Assembly: GCA_007571355.1 (NCBI GenBank)
Contig: RKRO01000338.1
Location: 1-10,084 of the forward strand
DNA length: 10,084 nt
Reading direction: 5' to 3'
Origin: Candidatus Poribacteria bacterium
GTDB taxonomy: Bacteria > Poribacteria > WGA-4E > WGA-3G
Below, one piece after another: positions 1-6,523 of the stretch. A program made the position numbers and the translations under genes. The notes under the pieces were generated by a model. That model had not been told where the DNA came from. It made no database searches and worked only from the letters and a program-made list of their open reading frames with translations. How positions within the stretch are numbered: position 1 is the stretch's first letter; each line of letters begins with the position of its first letter.

Positions 1-1388
1 AGAAACGCTACGGTCGTCAACACGACTGCAAAGAAGCAGAGCAACAGTAAATCCACCATAGCGTGACGGAGGGTTTCTGATAAAGAGGTCACTGCCATGT
101 CTGGCGGTGGGGCAAGTTTTTTGGGTTCTGGAGGTTTACTTGATACGAATCGCGTCATTGTAGCAAATTGATCGTCTGCAATTTCACTGAAATATGTCTC
201 TTCAAGTTGGTTATAATAACGATTGCCTATTTGGAAATAAGTATCTCTTTTTATTTTTCCTGTTTCGGCTAAATTCATGGCAACATAAATGAGCGAAGAT
301 GTCGGTGTGACTCGGGAAAGTGTTTCTCCTACCGATTCTTGCTGCTTTTTTTCACGTTGGTATTCTCGCTCGACTTTGTTGATAGATTCCTGAAATTTCT
401 GTCGATATTCGGCATCAATGGGTGCCCGTATTTCTTTGATTTTTTCCATATCGTTGTTGAAATTAATCGAGGTTCCTAAGGTTTCGACTATCTTTCCAGT
501 AATTACCTGATTCTTCTCTGCACTGAGATTATTGCGGATCGCCGTTTTTTCCATATAGACACTCTGAATCGCGCGCGTCGGGGCGATGAGTTTGGCAGTA
601 AGAAACCCGACACGTGGTGCAATCAGCACGGCAAGTACCCAAACAGTGAAGGCGACAATGAGTGCTGTTTTGGAATTGTCTAAATACGTGGAAATTACTG
701 TCCCTATTGTAAAAAATACACCAATGTAGAGGAGTGAGAGTAACATCAAACTTAACACGCGTAGGAAGATGCCAAACTCACCCAAGGGGAACCCTTGCAA
801 GACAAGCAGGAGTAAACCTAAGAGAAACGATACGAGGAACGGAACGATAAAAATAATATATCCGCCAATCAACTTACTCCATAAGAACGTATCTCGTGGG
901 AGTGCATTTGCCAAAGTTATCCGAAGTGTTCCGGCTTCTCTCTCACCCGCGACGGCATCAAATGTGAACAATAGCGCAAGCAGACTGAAAACAGTGCTGA
1001 CAATAAACAGAAAATCAAGATGCCCTAAAGCGGAGGAAAGGGGAGCTTCCCCAAGAGACATTGAACCTTGTTTTACGCCGTTGCGTGTCATGCCAAGATA
1101 ACTCGGAAGTGATTCCTCTAACCCCTTTGCAAAGACGCTCAAAGGTGTCGGTTGAAGAAAAAGTTTAGAGACTTCTGTGTCCGGGTCTGGCGCATCAGGG
1201 GGTTTCTCTTCAGATTCTGCGACCGAAAGTTTGAGAGATTCTTGATAATTGACTTGGTTTTGCAGATAATTGCGATAATTGATGTGCAAGGTAAGCGGCA
1301 CGAGCAGGAGACACATCACGAAGAGAACTACGAACCGGACGCTCATAATGTGATGCATAAACTCTTTTTGAATAAGCGTCATTAACAT
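1..1388 (-). CDS. ABC-2 type transporter permease (3' end outside window)
   Basis: Integral membrane permease of an ABC transporter of the ABC-2/NosY-like class; 462 residues are visible and the frame is still open at base 1. The reading was done by hand on the complement and has no internal stop. Hydrophobic segments lie at about residues 17-34, 126-145, 173-198, 210-232, 241-260 and 443-462. After the second segment comes the family signature VAGEREAGTLRITL (146-159). Two very large hydrophilic loops (about 35-125 and 261-442) separate the membrane segments; the second holds a charged, coiled-coil-like stretch at about 318-352. This layout is known in ABC-2 permeases with big extracytoplasmic loops. 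The start at 1388 is chosen because AAGGAG lies 8 bases upstream; an in-frame ATG two codons on (1382) is the alternative. It sits 39 bases after the broken exported-protein gene, so the two probably form one operon. No ATPase gene is visible; it may lie beyond the left edge. The substrate cannot be told. Confidence 0.88.
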   Translation of the reverse strand, partial: MLMTLIQKEFMHHIMSVRFVVLFVMCLLLVPLTLHINYRNYLQNQVNYQESLKLSVAESEEKPPDAPDPDTEVSKLFLQPTPLSVFAKGLEESLPSYLGMTRNGVKQGSMSLGEAPLSSALGHLDFLFIVSTVFSLLALLFTFDAVAGEREAGTLRITLANALPRDTFLWSKLIGGYIIFIVPFLVSFLLGLLLLVLQGFPLGEFGIFLRVLSLMLLSLLYIGVFFTIGTVISTYLDNSKTALIVAFTVWVLAVLIAPRVGFLTAKLIAPTRAIQSVYMEKTAIRNNLSAEKNQVITGKIVETLGTSINFNNDMEKIKEIRAPIDAEYRQKFQESINKVEREYQREKKQQESVGETLSRVTPTSSLIYVAMNLAETGKIKRDTYFQIGNRYYNQLEETYFSEIADDQFATMTRFVSSKPPEPKKLAPPPDMAVTSLSETLRHAMVDLLLLCFFAVVLTTVAF

Positions 1389-1410
1389 TTAGTGAGCTCC
1401 TTAGGCGGTG

Positions 1411-1437
1411 GACAAAACCTACCTTTCCTACAAAGGT
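1411..1437 (-). other. Hairpin at the junction of the exported-protein gene and the permease gene
   Basis: Read on the minus strand, ACCTTT and AAAGGT form a 6-base stem with a 5-base loop (1421-1437). The loop contains the TAG stop of the upstream gene. A short TTTT run follows at about 1414-1417, then the AAGGAG site of the permease. It could act as a weak attenuator or RNA processing site inside the operon. The stem is short and poor in GC, so this is only a candidate. Confidence 0.3.
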
Positions 1438-2374
1438 GGATAGCGGGATGTCCTTTTCATGTTCCGATTTGGTTCGTTAGGAATTTTGTCATGCTCCAGA
1501 ATCTTCTTGATGTATTCCAACGCCTCTTTGATTTGTCTCGCTGCGTCCCATCTGTTTTGATGTTCCAAATCTTCCACTGTTTGTTCTAACTGGTCTACGA
1601 GATGCCGTAGAGATGAAAGAGCCGTCTCTTCATGTTCACTGTGAAACCGCGGAATCTGTGGTATTGTTGGAACATTAGGAACTTTTGGGATCCTACTTTT
1701 GGAAGCTTCTAACCGTTTTCCGGCATCTTCCGCTGGCGTTTTCCAATTTCGAGTGTAGTACCTTACAAACCTTTTGATATAATCGGCTTTGTAGGTTTCC
1801 CATGCATCTATCGCCGAAGTCCCGTGACTCTCACTTTTCCATAGATGCGGACTATCCTCCAAAAATGCCAACTGATGCCGATGTGCCATACAGAAAAAAT
1901 AATCAATAAGACTTTCTATAGTGATGCCTCTCTCTAAAAGGAGTTGAAGCCATGCTGTTCGGGGGTACCGGGCATCTATTTCACGGTACTTAAACGAGAT
2001 AGGAACACCTTCCTTTGAAAGCAGTTCCGACAGGCACGGATCCCGAACATTTCGTTCGATTTAATTTTAGCGATACTTGCTTTTGAGAATACAGTCACTA
2101 CGGTACGTGAGAACTTGCGGTTATAAGCTTCATCAAAGGTGCCCATCAGTGCTTGTACGGTTTGTGGTCCTATGTATTCTTTAGAACCGTATGAGATCTC
2201 CTCATCGAATTCTGTCCGTACTAATGCCATCTGTGAGGGTTTCCACTTATCTCCTGCGTGTACCCATGTTATTGCCTTACCAAGTGTGATCGGTTCTGCT
2301 TGCAATCTAAAAAGAGGGAAAATACTCAAAACTATCAAAAGTGCAACTATCTGCACAATATTTTTAAGTATCAT
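1428..2374 (-). pseudogene. Exported protein of unknown function, broken by a one-base frameshift
   Basis: The 5' part starts at 2374 (AAGGAGG 9 bases upstream) and encodes a clear signal peptide: a hydrophobic run at residues 6-24, then LQA|EP, a likely cleavage site after residue 26. Its frame stops at 1976. From about 2060 the frame shifted by -1 is open and protein-like all the way to the TAG at 1428, but it has no ATG, GTG or TTG between 2060 and 1889. The two parts therefore read best as one gene of about 315 residues with one base lost, most simply in the T-run at 2060-2062 (AAAA to AAA on the coding strand). Restoring it joins ...SIAKIK to IERNVRDPC... without a break. The C-terminal half has a Pro-rich stretch (RIPKVPNVPTIPQIP) followed by charged amphipathic helices that could form a coiled coil. 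No family was recognised. It may be an extracytoplasmic partner of the permease just downstream. If the shift is a sequencing error, the gene is intact. Confidence 0.7.
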
Positions 2375-2526
2375 TTCATTAGGCCTCCTTTATTAGCCTT
2401 GCGCTCATGTAGATTTGTAAAAGCGTCTCTTCTGTTTCTGAAACGCGTGTTCCATTATCAATATTTTATTACACACCCTTTGCGTGGAAAAGTTCCCCAA
2501 AAGAAGTTTGTATAAAGACCATGGTA

Positions 2527-2937
2527 CTACGCTCCTAACAATTCAGTCTTGTATTCTTCAACAATTGCCGCTAAAACAGAGGCGGGAATATCCTCTAACT
2601 GAGACGCTAATTCCTCTTCAACATTAACCATCAGACTATGGTCAAACGTTTCGCGCTCGGCACAAGGATCCAGATATTCACCGTGTGCCTCCAATAAGAC
2701 TGCCAATTGTGCAGGAGTTAGACCTTCAGAGATGCCGTGCAGGCCCCAGGCAGTGCCGCGGTAACCTTTATCGTAATCAGCACCGAGGTATTTTTGTAGG
2801 ATTTCTTCTCTTTCAGCACCTTGGGCACCACTCTTTTCGAGGGCTTCTGCAGCAGCAATCGCACGTGGATCCAGTTCCACTTGAAACGCTGTTGATGCAT
2901 CTGCTGCGGCGACAGGATAGATTTTATAGGTTTCCAT
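2527..2937 (-). CDS. Small acidic protein of unknown function
   Basis: 136 residues, rich in Ala and Glu, with no signal peptide or membrane segment, so probably cytoplasmic. The N-terminus (METYKIYPVAA) looks like a beta strand. Helical stretches follow at about 24-52 and 73-88, and again at about 104-134. A Gly/aromatic-rich turn (DYDKGYRGTAWGLHG, about 54-68) separates them. The ATG at 2937 is preferred; the frame extends nine codons further to a GTG at 2964 that has no ribosome site. The nearest purine-rich site for 2937 (AAGAGG) is about 15 bases away, which is long, so the start is uncertain. No family was recognised. The even composition and steady frame argue for a real gene. It is co-oriented with its neighbours but separated from both by more than 100 bases. 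Confidence 0.65.
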   Translation of the reverse strand: METYKIYPVAAADASTAFQVELDPRAIAAAEALEKSGAQGAEREEILQKYLGADYDKGYRGTAWGLHGISEGLTPAQLAVLLEAHGEYLDPCAERETFDHSLMVNVEEELASQLEDIPASVLAAIVEEYKTELLGA

Positions 2938-2991
2938 TTTTCTGATTATGATCCTCTTTATCACACGTTTAGAAAATTTGTGTGCTACGCC

Positions 2992-3010
2992 AAAAAGGGC
3001 CGTCCAACGG
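2992..3010 (-). terminator. Weak candidate terminator after the dehydrogenase remnant
   Basis: On the minus strand CCGT-TGG-ACGG makes a 4-base GC-rich stem, followed by CC and then TTTTT. It lies about 45 bases past the stop of the short-chain dehydrogenase stub, where a terminator would be expected. The stem is short, so confidence is low. Confidence 0.3.
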
Positions 3011-3053
3011 ATAAAAGCCGCTCACCTTGGCTACACTTACGAAAAAATGTTTG

Positions 3054-3221
3054 CTATACCACCGACGAGAGACCACCATCAACGTTGATAGCGGTTCCTG
3101 TAATAAACGATGCACAGTCTGAGACAAGGACGGCGATAAGATTACCCACTTCACTCGGTTCACCTAAACGTCCCAGCGGATGCTCCGCGCTTGTTGTTTC
3201 AAAGTCACCAGCTGGGGCACT
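3054..3221 (-). pseudogene. C-terminal remnant of a short-chain dehydrogenase/reductase (SDR)
   Basis: Between the end of nnr and the next gene, one minus-strand frame encodes about 55 residues ending at a TAG at 3054-3056. They match the well-known tail of classical SDR enzymes: HPLGRLGEPSEVGNLIAVL, then LVSDCASFITGTAINVDGG, then LSSVV and stop. The GRxGxPxEV, SDxASFxTG and VDGG motifs are all present and in order. The N-terminal Rossmann motif (TGxxxGxG) and the catalytic YxxxK are missing, because the complete nnr gene occupies that place. The frame stays open a little into the end of nnr, but the recognisable similarity begins around residue EHPLGR. This is most simply the leftover 3' end of an SDR gene after a deletion or rearrangement. 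It should have no enzyme activity. It is below the usual ORF length cut-offs and easy to miss. Confidence 0.75.
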
Positions 3222-3223
3222 GT

Positions 3224-4822
3224 TTACACTACCAGCGAAGCTATTGCCCGCGGGACCGCTTTTAGTACATCGCTTGCAATGAGTCCATGCATCCCTAACG
3301 CCTCCGCGACGATGTCTCCCGCTACTCCATGTAAATAGACTCCAAGGACGGCTGCCGTTTCGCTTGAGTGTCCCTGTGCCATCAACCCCGCAATTATTCC
3401 GGTTAGCACATCCCCCATACCGCCTGTTGCCATACCCGGATTACCAGTGGAATTGATCCACACATCCCCATTTGGCAACCCAGTGACGGTGGGTGCCCCT
3501 TTAAAGACAAGCATTAAATTGTGTTCGCTTGCGAACTGTTGTGCTGCCCTGATCCTATCCGCCTCTAAACTGGGGATTGAACTGCTTGTTAATCGAGACA
3601 TCTCACCCGGATGGGGTGTGAGAATCGCCTCTCTATCCAATAAGGTGATAACTTCGGGGGCTTGTGAGAGGGCATTCAACCCATCAGCATCGACAACCAT
3701 CCTTAAGTTAAGTGCCTGTTCCCGGTTCTCACGTACCAGTTGATGAACGAGCCGCACTGTATCAGGATGTTGGGAAAGCCCAGGGCCTATTGCAAGCACG
3801 GATTTCGTCTCCTCCGCGAATTCAAGAATGGCTGAGGAGGCGGATACAGATAGGCTGCCAGCATCCGTTTCTGGCAGTGGAAGTGTCATCACTTCGGGCA
3901 AAAGACTTTCTAATATTGGGTTGAGGTGTTTCGGAGTTGCAAGGGTTACTAACCCCGCGCCGGCGCGCAAAGCGGCTTCACTTGCAAGTGCTGCCGCACC
4001 TGTCATACCTGTCGATCCAGCAACAATGAGGACGCGCCCATAAATCCCTTTGTGAGATGCAGGCGGGCGCGGCGGCACCCATTGTGAGGCTTGTGTCGCC
4101 GTTGTCCAGTTGACCTTGATACCTTGTGCATCTATAACTTGTTCTGGAAAACCGATGTCAACGACTTCTAACTTTCCAGCGAATTCAGCACCGGGATGTA
4201 CCAATAATCCTCTTTTAGGCAAACCTATGGTTACCGTCCGATCTGCTTGCACACATGTCCCCAGAGGGTTTCCTGTATCTGCATCGAGACCTGAAGGTAG
4301 GTCAACGGAGAGGATGGGGATAGATCGGTTATTAATAGTGTCAATGATGGGAGCCATGGGAGCGCGAACTGCCCCGCGCAACCCTGTCCCGAAAATGGCA
4401 TCGACCAAGAGTTCACAACTGGCGATGTTGGCATCAGATTTGAGTGCTGTGTCTGTCAAGATTTCCTCAATCCGCAATCCTCCTTTTCGCGCAGCTTGTG
4501 GGTTTCCAAAGTTTCCTGTTAAACGTTTCGCGATCTGAAGATTAATCTCTGCGTCACCAGTGAAGTTATCTGCTGGGGAAACGAGAAACAGATGGATGTC
4601 GCGCCCCGCGTGGGCAAGTTGACGCGCGATAACTAAGCCATCACCACCGTTATTGCCTTTGCCAACAAAAATACCGATCCGGTGACATGTCGGATAATAC
4701 TGTTCAATCGCGCGGACAATGGCATGCCCAGCAGTCTCCATGAGAACAATGCCGGGAATGCCGATGCCTTCAATAGTGTCCTGATCGATTTGGCGCATTT
4801 CCGCCGCTGTTACGACTTTCAT
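3224..4822 (-). CDS. nnr: Bifunctional NAD(P)H-hydrate epimerase / ADP-dependent NAD(P)H-hydrate dehydratase
   Basis: 532-residue cytoplasmic metabolite-repair enzyme, the usual length for the fused form. It restores damaged NAD(P)H: the N-terminal YjeF domain (about 1-235) interconverts the R and S hydrates, and the C-terminal ribokinase-like domain (about 255-532) dehydrates S-NAD(P)HX using ADP. Epimerase signatures seen: GKGNNGGDG (54-62), LLVDAIFGTGLRG (138-150) with the metal-site Asp, and SVDLPSGLDADTG (172-184). Dehydratase signatures seen: HKGIYGRVLIVAGS (257-270), LTPHPGEMSRL (401-411), VFKGAPTV (439-446) and the nucleotide-site NSTGNPGMATGGMGDVLTG (457-475). No key residue appears lost. 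The ATG at 4822 gives the canonical MKVVTAAEMRQID start, though only a weak AAGAAC precedes it. It lies about 100 bases after the 135-residue gene, possibly bridged by a small ATGA-coupled ORF, and probably shares that gene's promoter. The SDR remnant follows immediately. Confidence 0.97.
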   Translation of the reverse strand: MKVVTAAEMRQIDQDTIEGIGIPGIVLMETAGHAIVRAIEQYYPTCHRIGIFVGKGNNGGDGLVIARQLAHAGRDIHLFLVSPADNFTGDAEINLQIAKRLTGNFGNPQAARKGGLRIEEILTDTALKSDANIASCELLVDAIFGTGLRGAVRAPMAPIIDTINNRSIPILSVDLPSGLDADTGNPLGTCVQADRTVTIGLPKRGLLVHPGAEFAGKLEVVDIGFPEQVIDAQGIKVNWTTATQASQWVPPRPPASHKGIYGRVLIVAGSTGMTGAAALASEAALRAGAGLVTLATPKHLNPILESLLPEVMTLPLPETDAGSLSVSASSAILEFAEETKSVLAIGPGLSQHPDTVRLVHQLVRENREQALNLRMVVDADGLNALSQAPEVITLLDREAILTPHPGEMSRLTSSSIPSLEADRIRAAQQFASEHNLMLVFKGAPTVTGLPNGDVWINSTGNPGMATGGMGDVLTGIIAGLMAQGHSSETAAVLGVYLHGVAGDIVAEALGMHGLIASDVLKAVPRAIASLVV

Positions 4823-4925
4823 ATTTCGTTCTTGCGCGAAGCGGGAAATAACAGGCTTCTGTTAACTGCGGTGTTGGCATAAGTTCCGCAAGCCTCCGCT
4901 GTCCGCTTGCTACTGCCGTTTTCAT
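4770..4925 (-). CDS. Possible small ORF coupled by ATGA to the upstream gene and overlapping the start of nnr
   Basis: An ATG at 4925 overlaps the TGA of the 135-residue gene (ATGA), the classical arrangement for translational coupling. The frame then encodes 51 residues: a basic N-terminal part (MKTAVASGQRRLAELMPTPQ) and a section with LTEACYFPLRARTKYE. It ends 53 bases inside nnr in a different frame. There is no separate ribosome site, as is common in coupled genes. No family was recognised, and the tail overlapping nnr is low-complexity. It could be a real small protein, a leader whose translation carries ribosomes to the weak nnr start, or chance. Confidence 0.3.
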   Translation of the reverse strand: MKTAVASGQRRLAELMPTPQLTEACYFPLRARTKYESRNSGGNAPNRSGHY

Positions 4926-5329
4926 ACGGTGTCGCGCTGCAGTTTGTCAGCAAGCACTAATAGGTGTGCTTCCATTTGGTGGGCCGCCTGTTTTAAACTT
5001 TCCTGTTTTATCTGTAGCTCCTGAACCCGCTCGTCTTGATGGGTTTGGAGGCAGAACGTTAGGTTTGTGCGGAGATCAAACAGACTCTGCTGGATGTGGT
5101 CTTGGAAAGTCCCTTCCGGGTACATCCATCGTCTACCGCGGGTCTGTCGCAAATTAAAGTGACAATGTCCATTATCGCCACCAAAGCAGTCGAAACGCAT
5201 AATCTCATCGTCGTAGACATACAACGATGCCGCCGGCCCGCGGCCGCCTGCATCATCGCGCCAGTATGATTCTAACCGAACGTTGTCTTGAATGGGATAT
5301 TCAACCAGGTCGTGCTTTTGATTTGCCAT
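4922..5329 (-). CDS. Small protein of unknown function with an HCHF motif and a C-terminal helix
   Basis: 135 residues, probably cytoplasmic (no signal peptide). The first part (about 8-72) looks like an all-beta domain: LVEYPIQDNVRLESYW, then SLYVYDDEIMRFDCFGG (35-51), then GHCHFNLR (54-61) with two His and Cys residues that could bind metal, and RRWMYPEG (66-73). From about 76 to 132 it is a charged helix, probably a coiled coil. The start is firm: AAGGAGG lies 8 bases upstream, behind a near-consensus promoter. The D-[CH]-FG...H-x-HF pattern is loosely like small toxins of the TumE/DUF6516 type, but no antitoxin partner can be identified, so I leave it unassigned. It is the first gene of the leftward unit that continues into nnr. 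Confidence 0.75.
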   Translation of the reverse strand: MANQKHDLVEYPIQDNVRLESYWRDDAGGRGPAASLYVYDDEIMRFDCFGGDNGHCHFNLRQTRGRRWMYPEGTFQDHIQQSLFDLRTNLTFCLQTHQDERVQELQIKQESLKQAAHQMEAHLLVLADKLQRDTV

Positions 5330-5426
5330 CTGTAGTCCCTCCTTGGGTGCTTCGGCGTCGTTAAAAGAATCGTGCCTATAGGAACAGATAAAAAAGTGAC
5401 TTGAATTTCAACCAGAGTTACGCTAA

Positions 5427-5455
5427 AGTATAGCAGCGTCAAACACAAGCGTCAA
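5427..5455 (-). promoter_or_regulatory. Sigma-70-type promoter for the leftward unit (135-residue protein, nnr)
   Basis: On the minus strand TTGACG (5450-5455) and TATACT (5427-5432) are separated by exactly 17 bases. Each box matches consensus in at least four of six positions. Transcription would begin near 5420, giving an untranslated leader of about 90 bases. A second TTGACG lies inside the spacer, making a short direct repeat (TTGACGCT) 14 bases apart that could also be an operator half-site. Confidence 0.6.
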
Positions 5456-5463
5456 CATCTAAA

Positions 5464-5492
5464 TTAGACGATTGCTATGTCATTGATAAAAT
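5464..5492 (+). promoter_or_regulatory. Candidate promoter for the rightward dehydrogenase operon
   Basis: TTAGAC (5464-5469) and TAAAAT (5487-5492) are 17 bases apart on the plus strand. The -10 box is good; the -35 box is poor. A start near 5499 would leave a leader of about 17 bases before the GTG at 5516, which has GGAG 7 bases upstream. Its back-to-back position with the leftward promoter leaves little room between the two, so they may be regulated together. Confidence 0.3.
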
Positions 5493-5515
5493 AATCCAAG
5501 AAATGGAGCAGAAAC

Positions 5516-6487
5516 GTGCATATTTCCGTTGCTAATGCGCGAGAACTAGCGGAAACTTATTTGGGAAAATGTGGGATGTCTGAAAGCGATGCCGCGATTA
5601 TCGCCGATATTCTATTGGAAGCCGAACTCCGCGGGCGAAAAACACATGGCTTTATTCGGTTGACCGGAATTAAAAGTCGCTATGAGCAAGGCGAGCGAAC
5701 TGACATTCGGATGGACAAGGAAGTCGGACTCTGCACCCGAATAGATGGCGGGAACCAACCCGGTTACCTCGTCGCGTATCGGGCAATGGAGATTGCTATT
5801 GAACGCTCGAAACGCAGCGGAGCGGGTATCGTCGGCGTTTATAATACCTCACACTGCGGTATGGCAGGATATTATGTCGATATGGCGCGAAAAGCGGATA
5901 CCGTCGGTTTGCTTTTTGCCGATTGTCTGCCCCGTATTACACCCGAAGGCGGCACCGAGGCTCTTCTCGGAACAAACCCGATCGCTGTCGGAATCCCATC
6001 GAATGCAGTGCCTCTCCTATTTGATATGTCGACCGCTGCGATCACCAATGGCGATCTGCTCGTCGCTACCCGAAACGACACCGCAATTCCTGAAGGACTC
6101 GCTTTTGATTCAGAAGGCGAACCGACAACGGATGCCGATGCAGCCTTGAAGGGGAGCGTCCGTCCGTTTGGTGGTCATAAAGGGTTCGGGCTTGCACTCG
6201 TGACGCAAATCCTTTCCGGGGTTCTCGTCAATGCTGCGGCAATTCCGCCACCCGGCACCAACTACGGTCTACTCATTGTTGCGATAGACCCAACAAGTTT
6301 TGTACCGTTGGCGCAATTCAAAACAGAAGTTGATAGACTCATCGCACGTGTCAAGGAGACCCCAAGAGAATCAGGGGTTACAGAAATTCTGATACCGGGT
6401 GAACGAGCCTACCGTCAACGCGAAGCACATCTCGCCGACGGTATCCATTTAGACGAAACACTTATGAGTCAATTAAACATATTATAG
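5516..6487 (+). CDS. LDH2-family (malate/L-lactate/ureidoglycolate dehydrogenase type) NAD(P)H oxidoreductase
   Basis: 323-residue cytoplasmic dehydrogenase of the LDH2/YlbC/YiaK/AllD family, near the usual family length. These enzymes reduce or oxidise 2-keto/2-hydroxy acids with NAD(P)H and do not use the classical Rossmann fold. Signatures seen: KTHGFIRL (42-49), where His44 is at the position of the proposed proton donor of E. coli YiaK; NTSHCGMAGYY (110-120); GTNPIAVGIP (152-161) and FDMSTAAITNGDL (169-181), both in the cofactor region; GGHKGFGLALVTQILSGVL (219-237); and PGERAYRQR (294-302) near the end. HCG replaces the commoner HFG. The start is GTG at 5516, supported by GGAG 7 bases upstream. 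It is 36 bases ahead of a Gfo/Idh/MocA oxidoreductase, so the pair probably works in one catabolic pathway. The substrate (malate, sulfolactate, ureidoglycolate, diketogulonate or other) cannot be decided from motifs. Confidence 0.93.
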   Translation: MHISVANARELAETYLGKCGMSESDAAIIADILLEAELRGRKTHGFIRLTGIKSRYEQGERTDIRMDKEVGLCTRIDGGNQPGYLVAYRAMEIAIERSKRSGAGIVGVYNTSHCGMAGYYVDMARKADTVGLLFADCLPRITPEGGTEALLGTNPIAVGIPSNAVPLLFDMSTAAITNGDLLVATRNDTAIPEGLAFDSEGEPTTDADAALKGSVRPFGGHKGFGLALVTQILSGVLVNAAAIPPPGTNYGLLIVAIDPTSFVPLAQFKTEVDRLIARVKETPRESGVTEILIPGERAYRQREAHLADGIHLDETLMSQLNIL

Positions 6488-6523
6488 GTGCGATCACAAA
6501 ATCGTACCGAAAGGGAGATCACT

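Noticed and set aside
2041..2080. Programmed -1 ribosomal frameshift in the exported-protein gene
   Set aside because: No X XXY YYZ slippery heptamer is in the right phase, and no stimulating structure is obvious; a one-base indel is simpler.
2139..2515. Two overlapping 85-residue plus-strand frames
   Set aside because: Both lie largely over the signal-peptide end of the minus-strand exported-protein gene or over its upstream gap, and show no ribosome site or recognisable features.
2969..3163. 64-residue minus-strand frame between the 136-residue gene and the SDR remnant
   Set aside because: It is a different frame of the same DNA; the SDR motifs are in the neighbouring frame that ends at 3054.
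4110..4538. 142-residue plus-strand frame
   Set aside because: It is the complement of the conserved epimerase domain of nnr, with no independent evidence of coding.
4922..5329. TumE/DUF6516-type toxin in a toxin-antitoxin pair with the 51-residue ORF
   Set aside because: Only a loose D...FG...H-x-H likeness is seen, and the small ORF shows no DNA-binding or other antitoxin feature.
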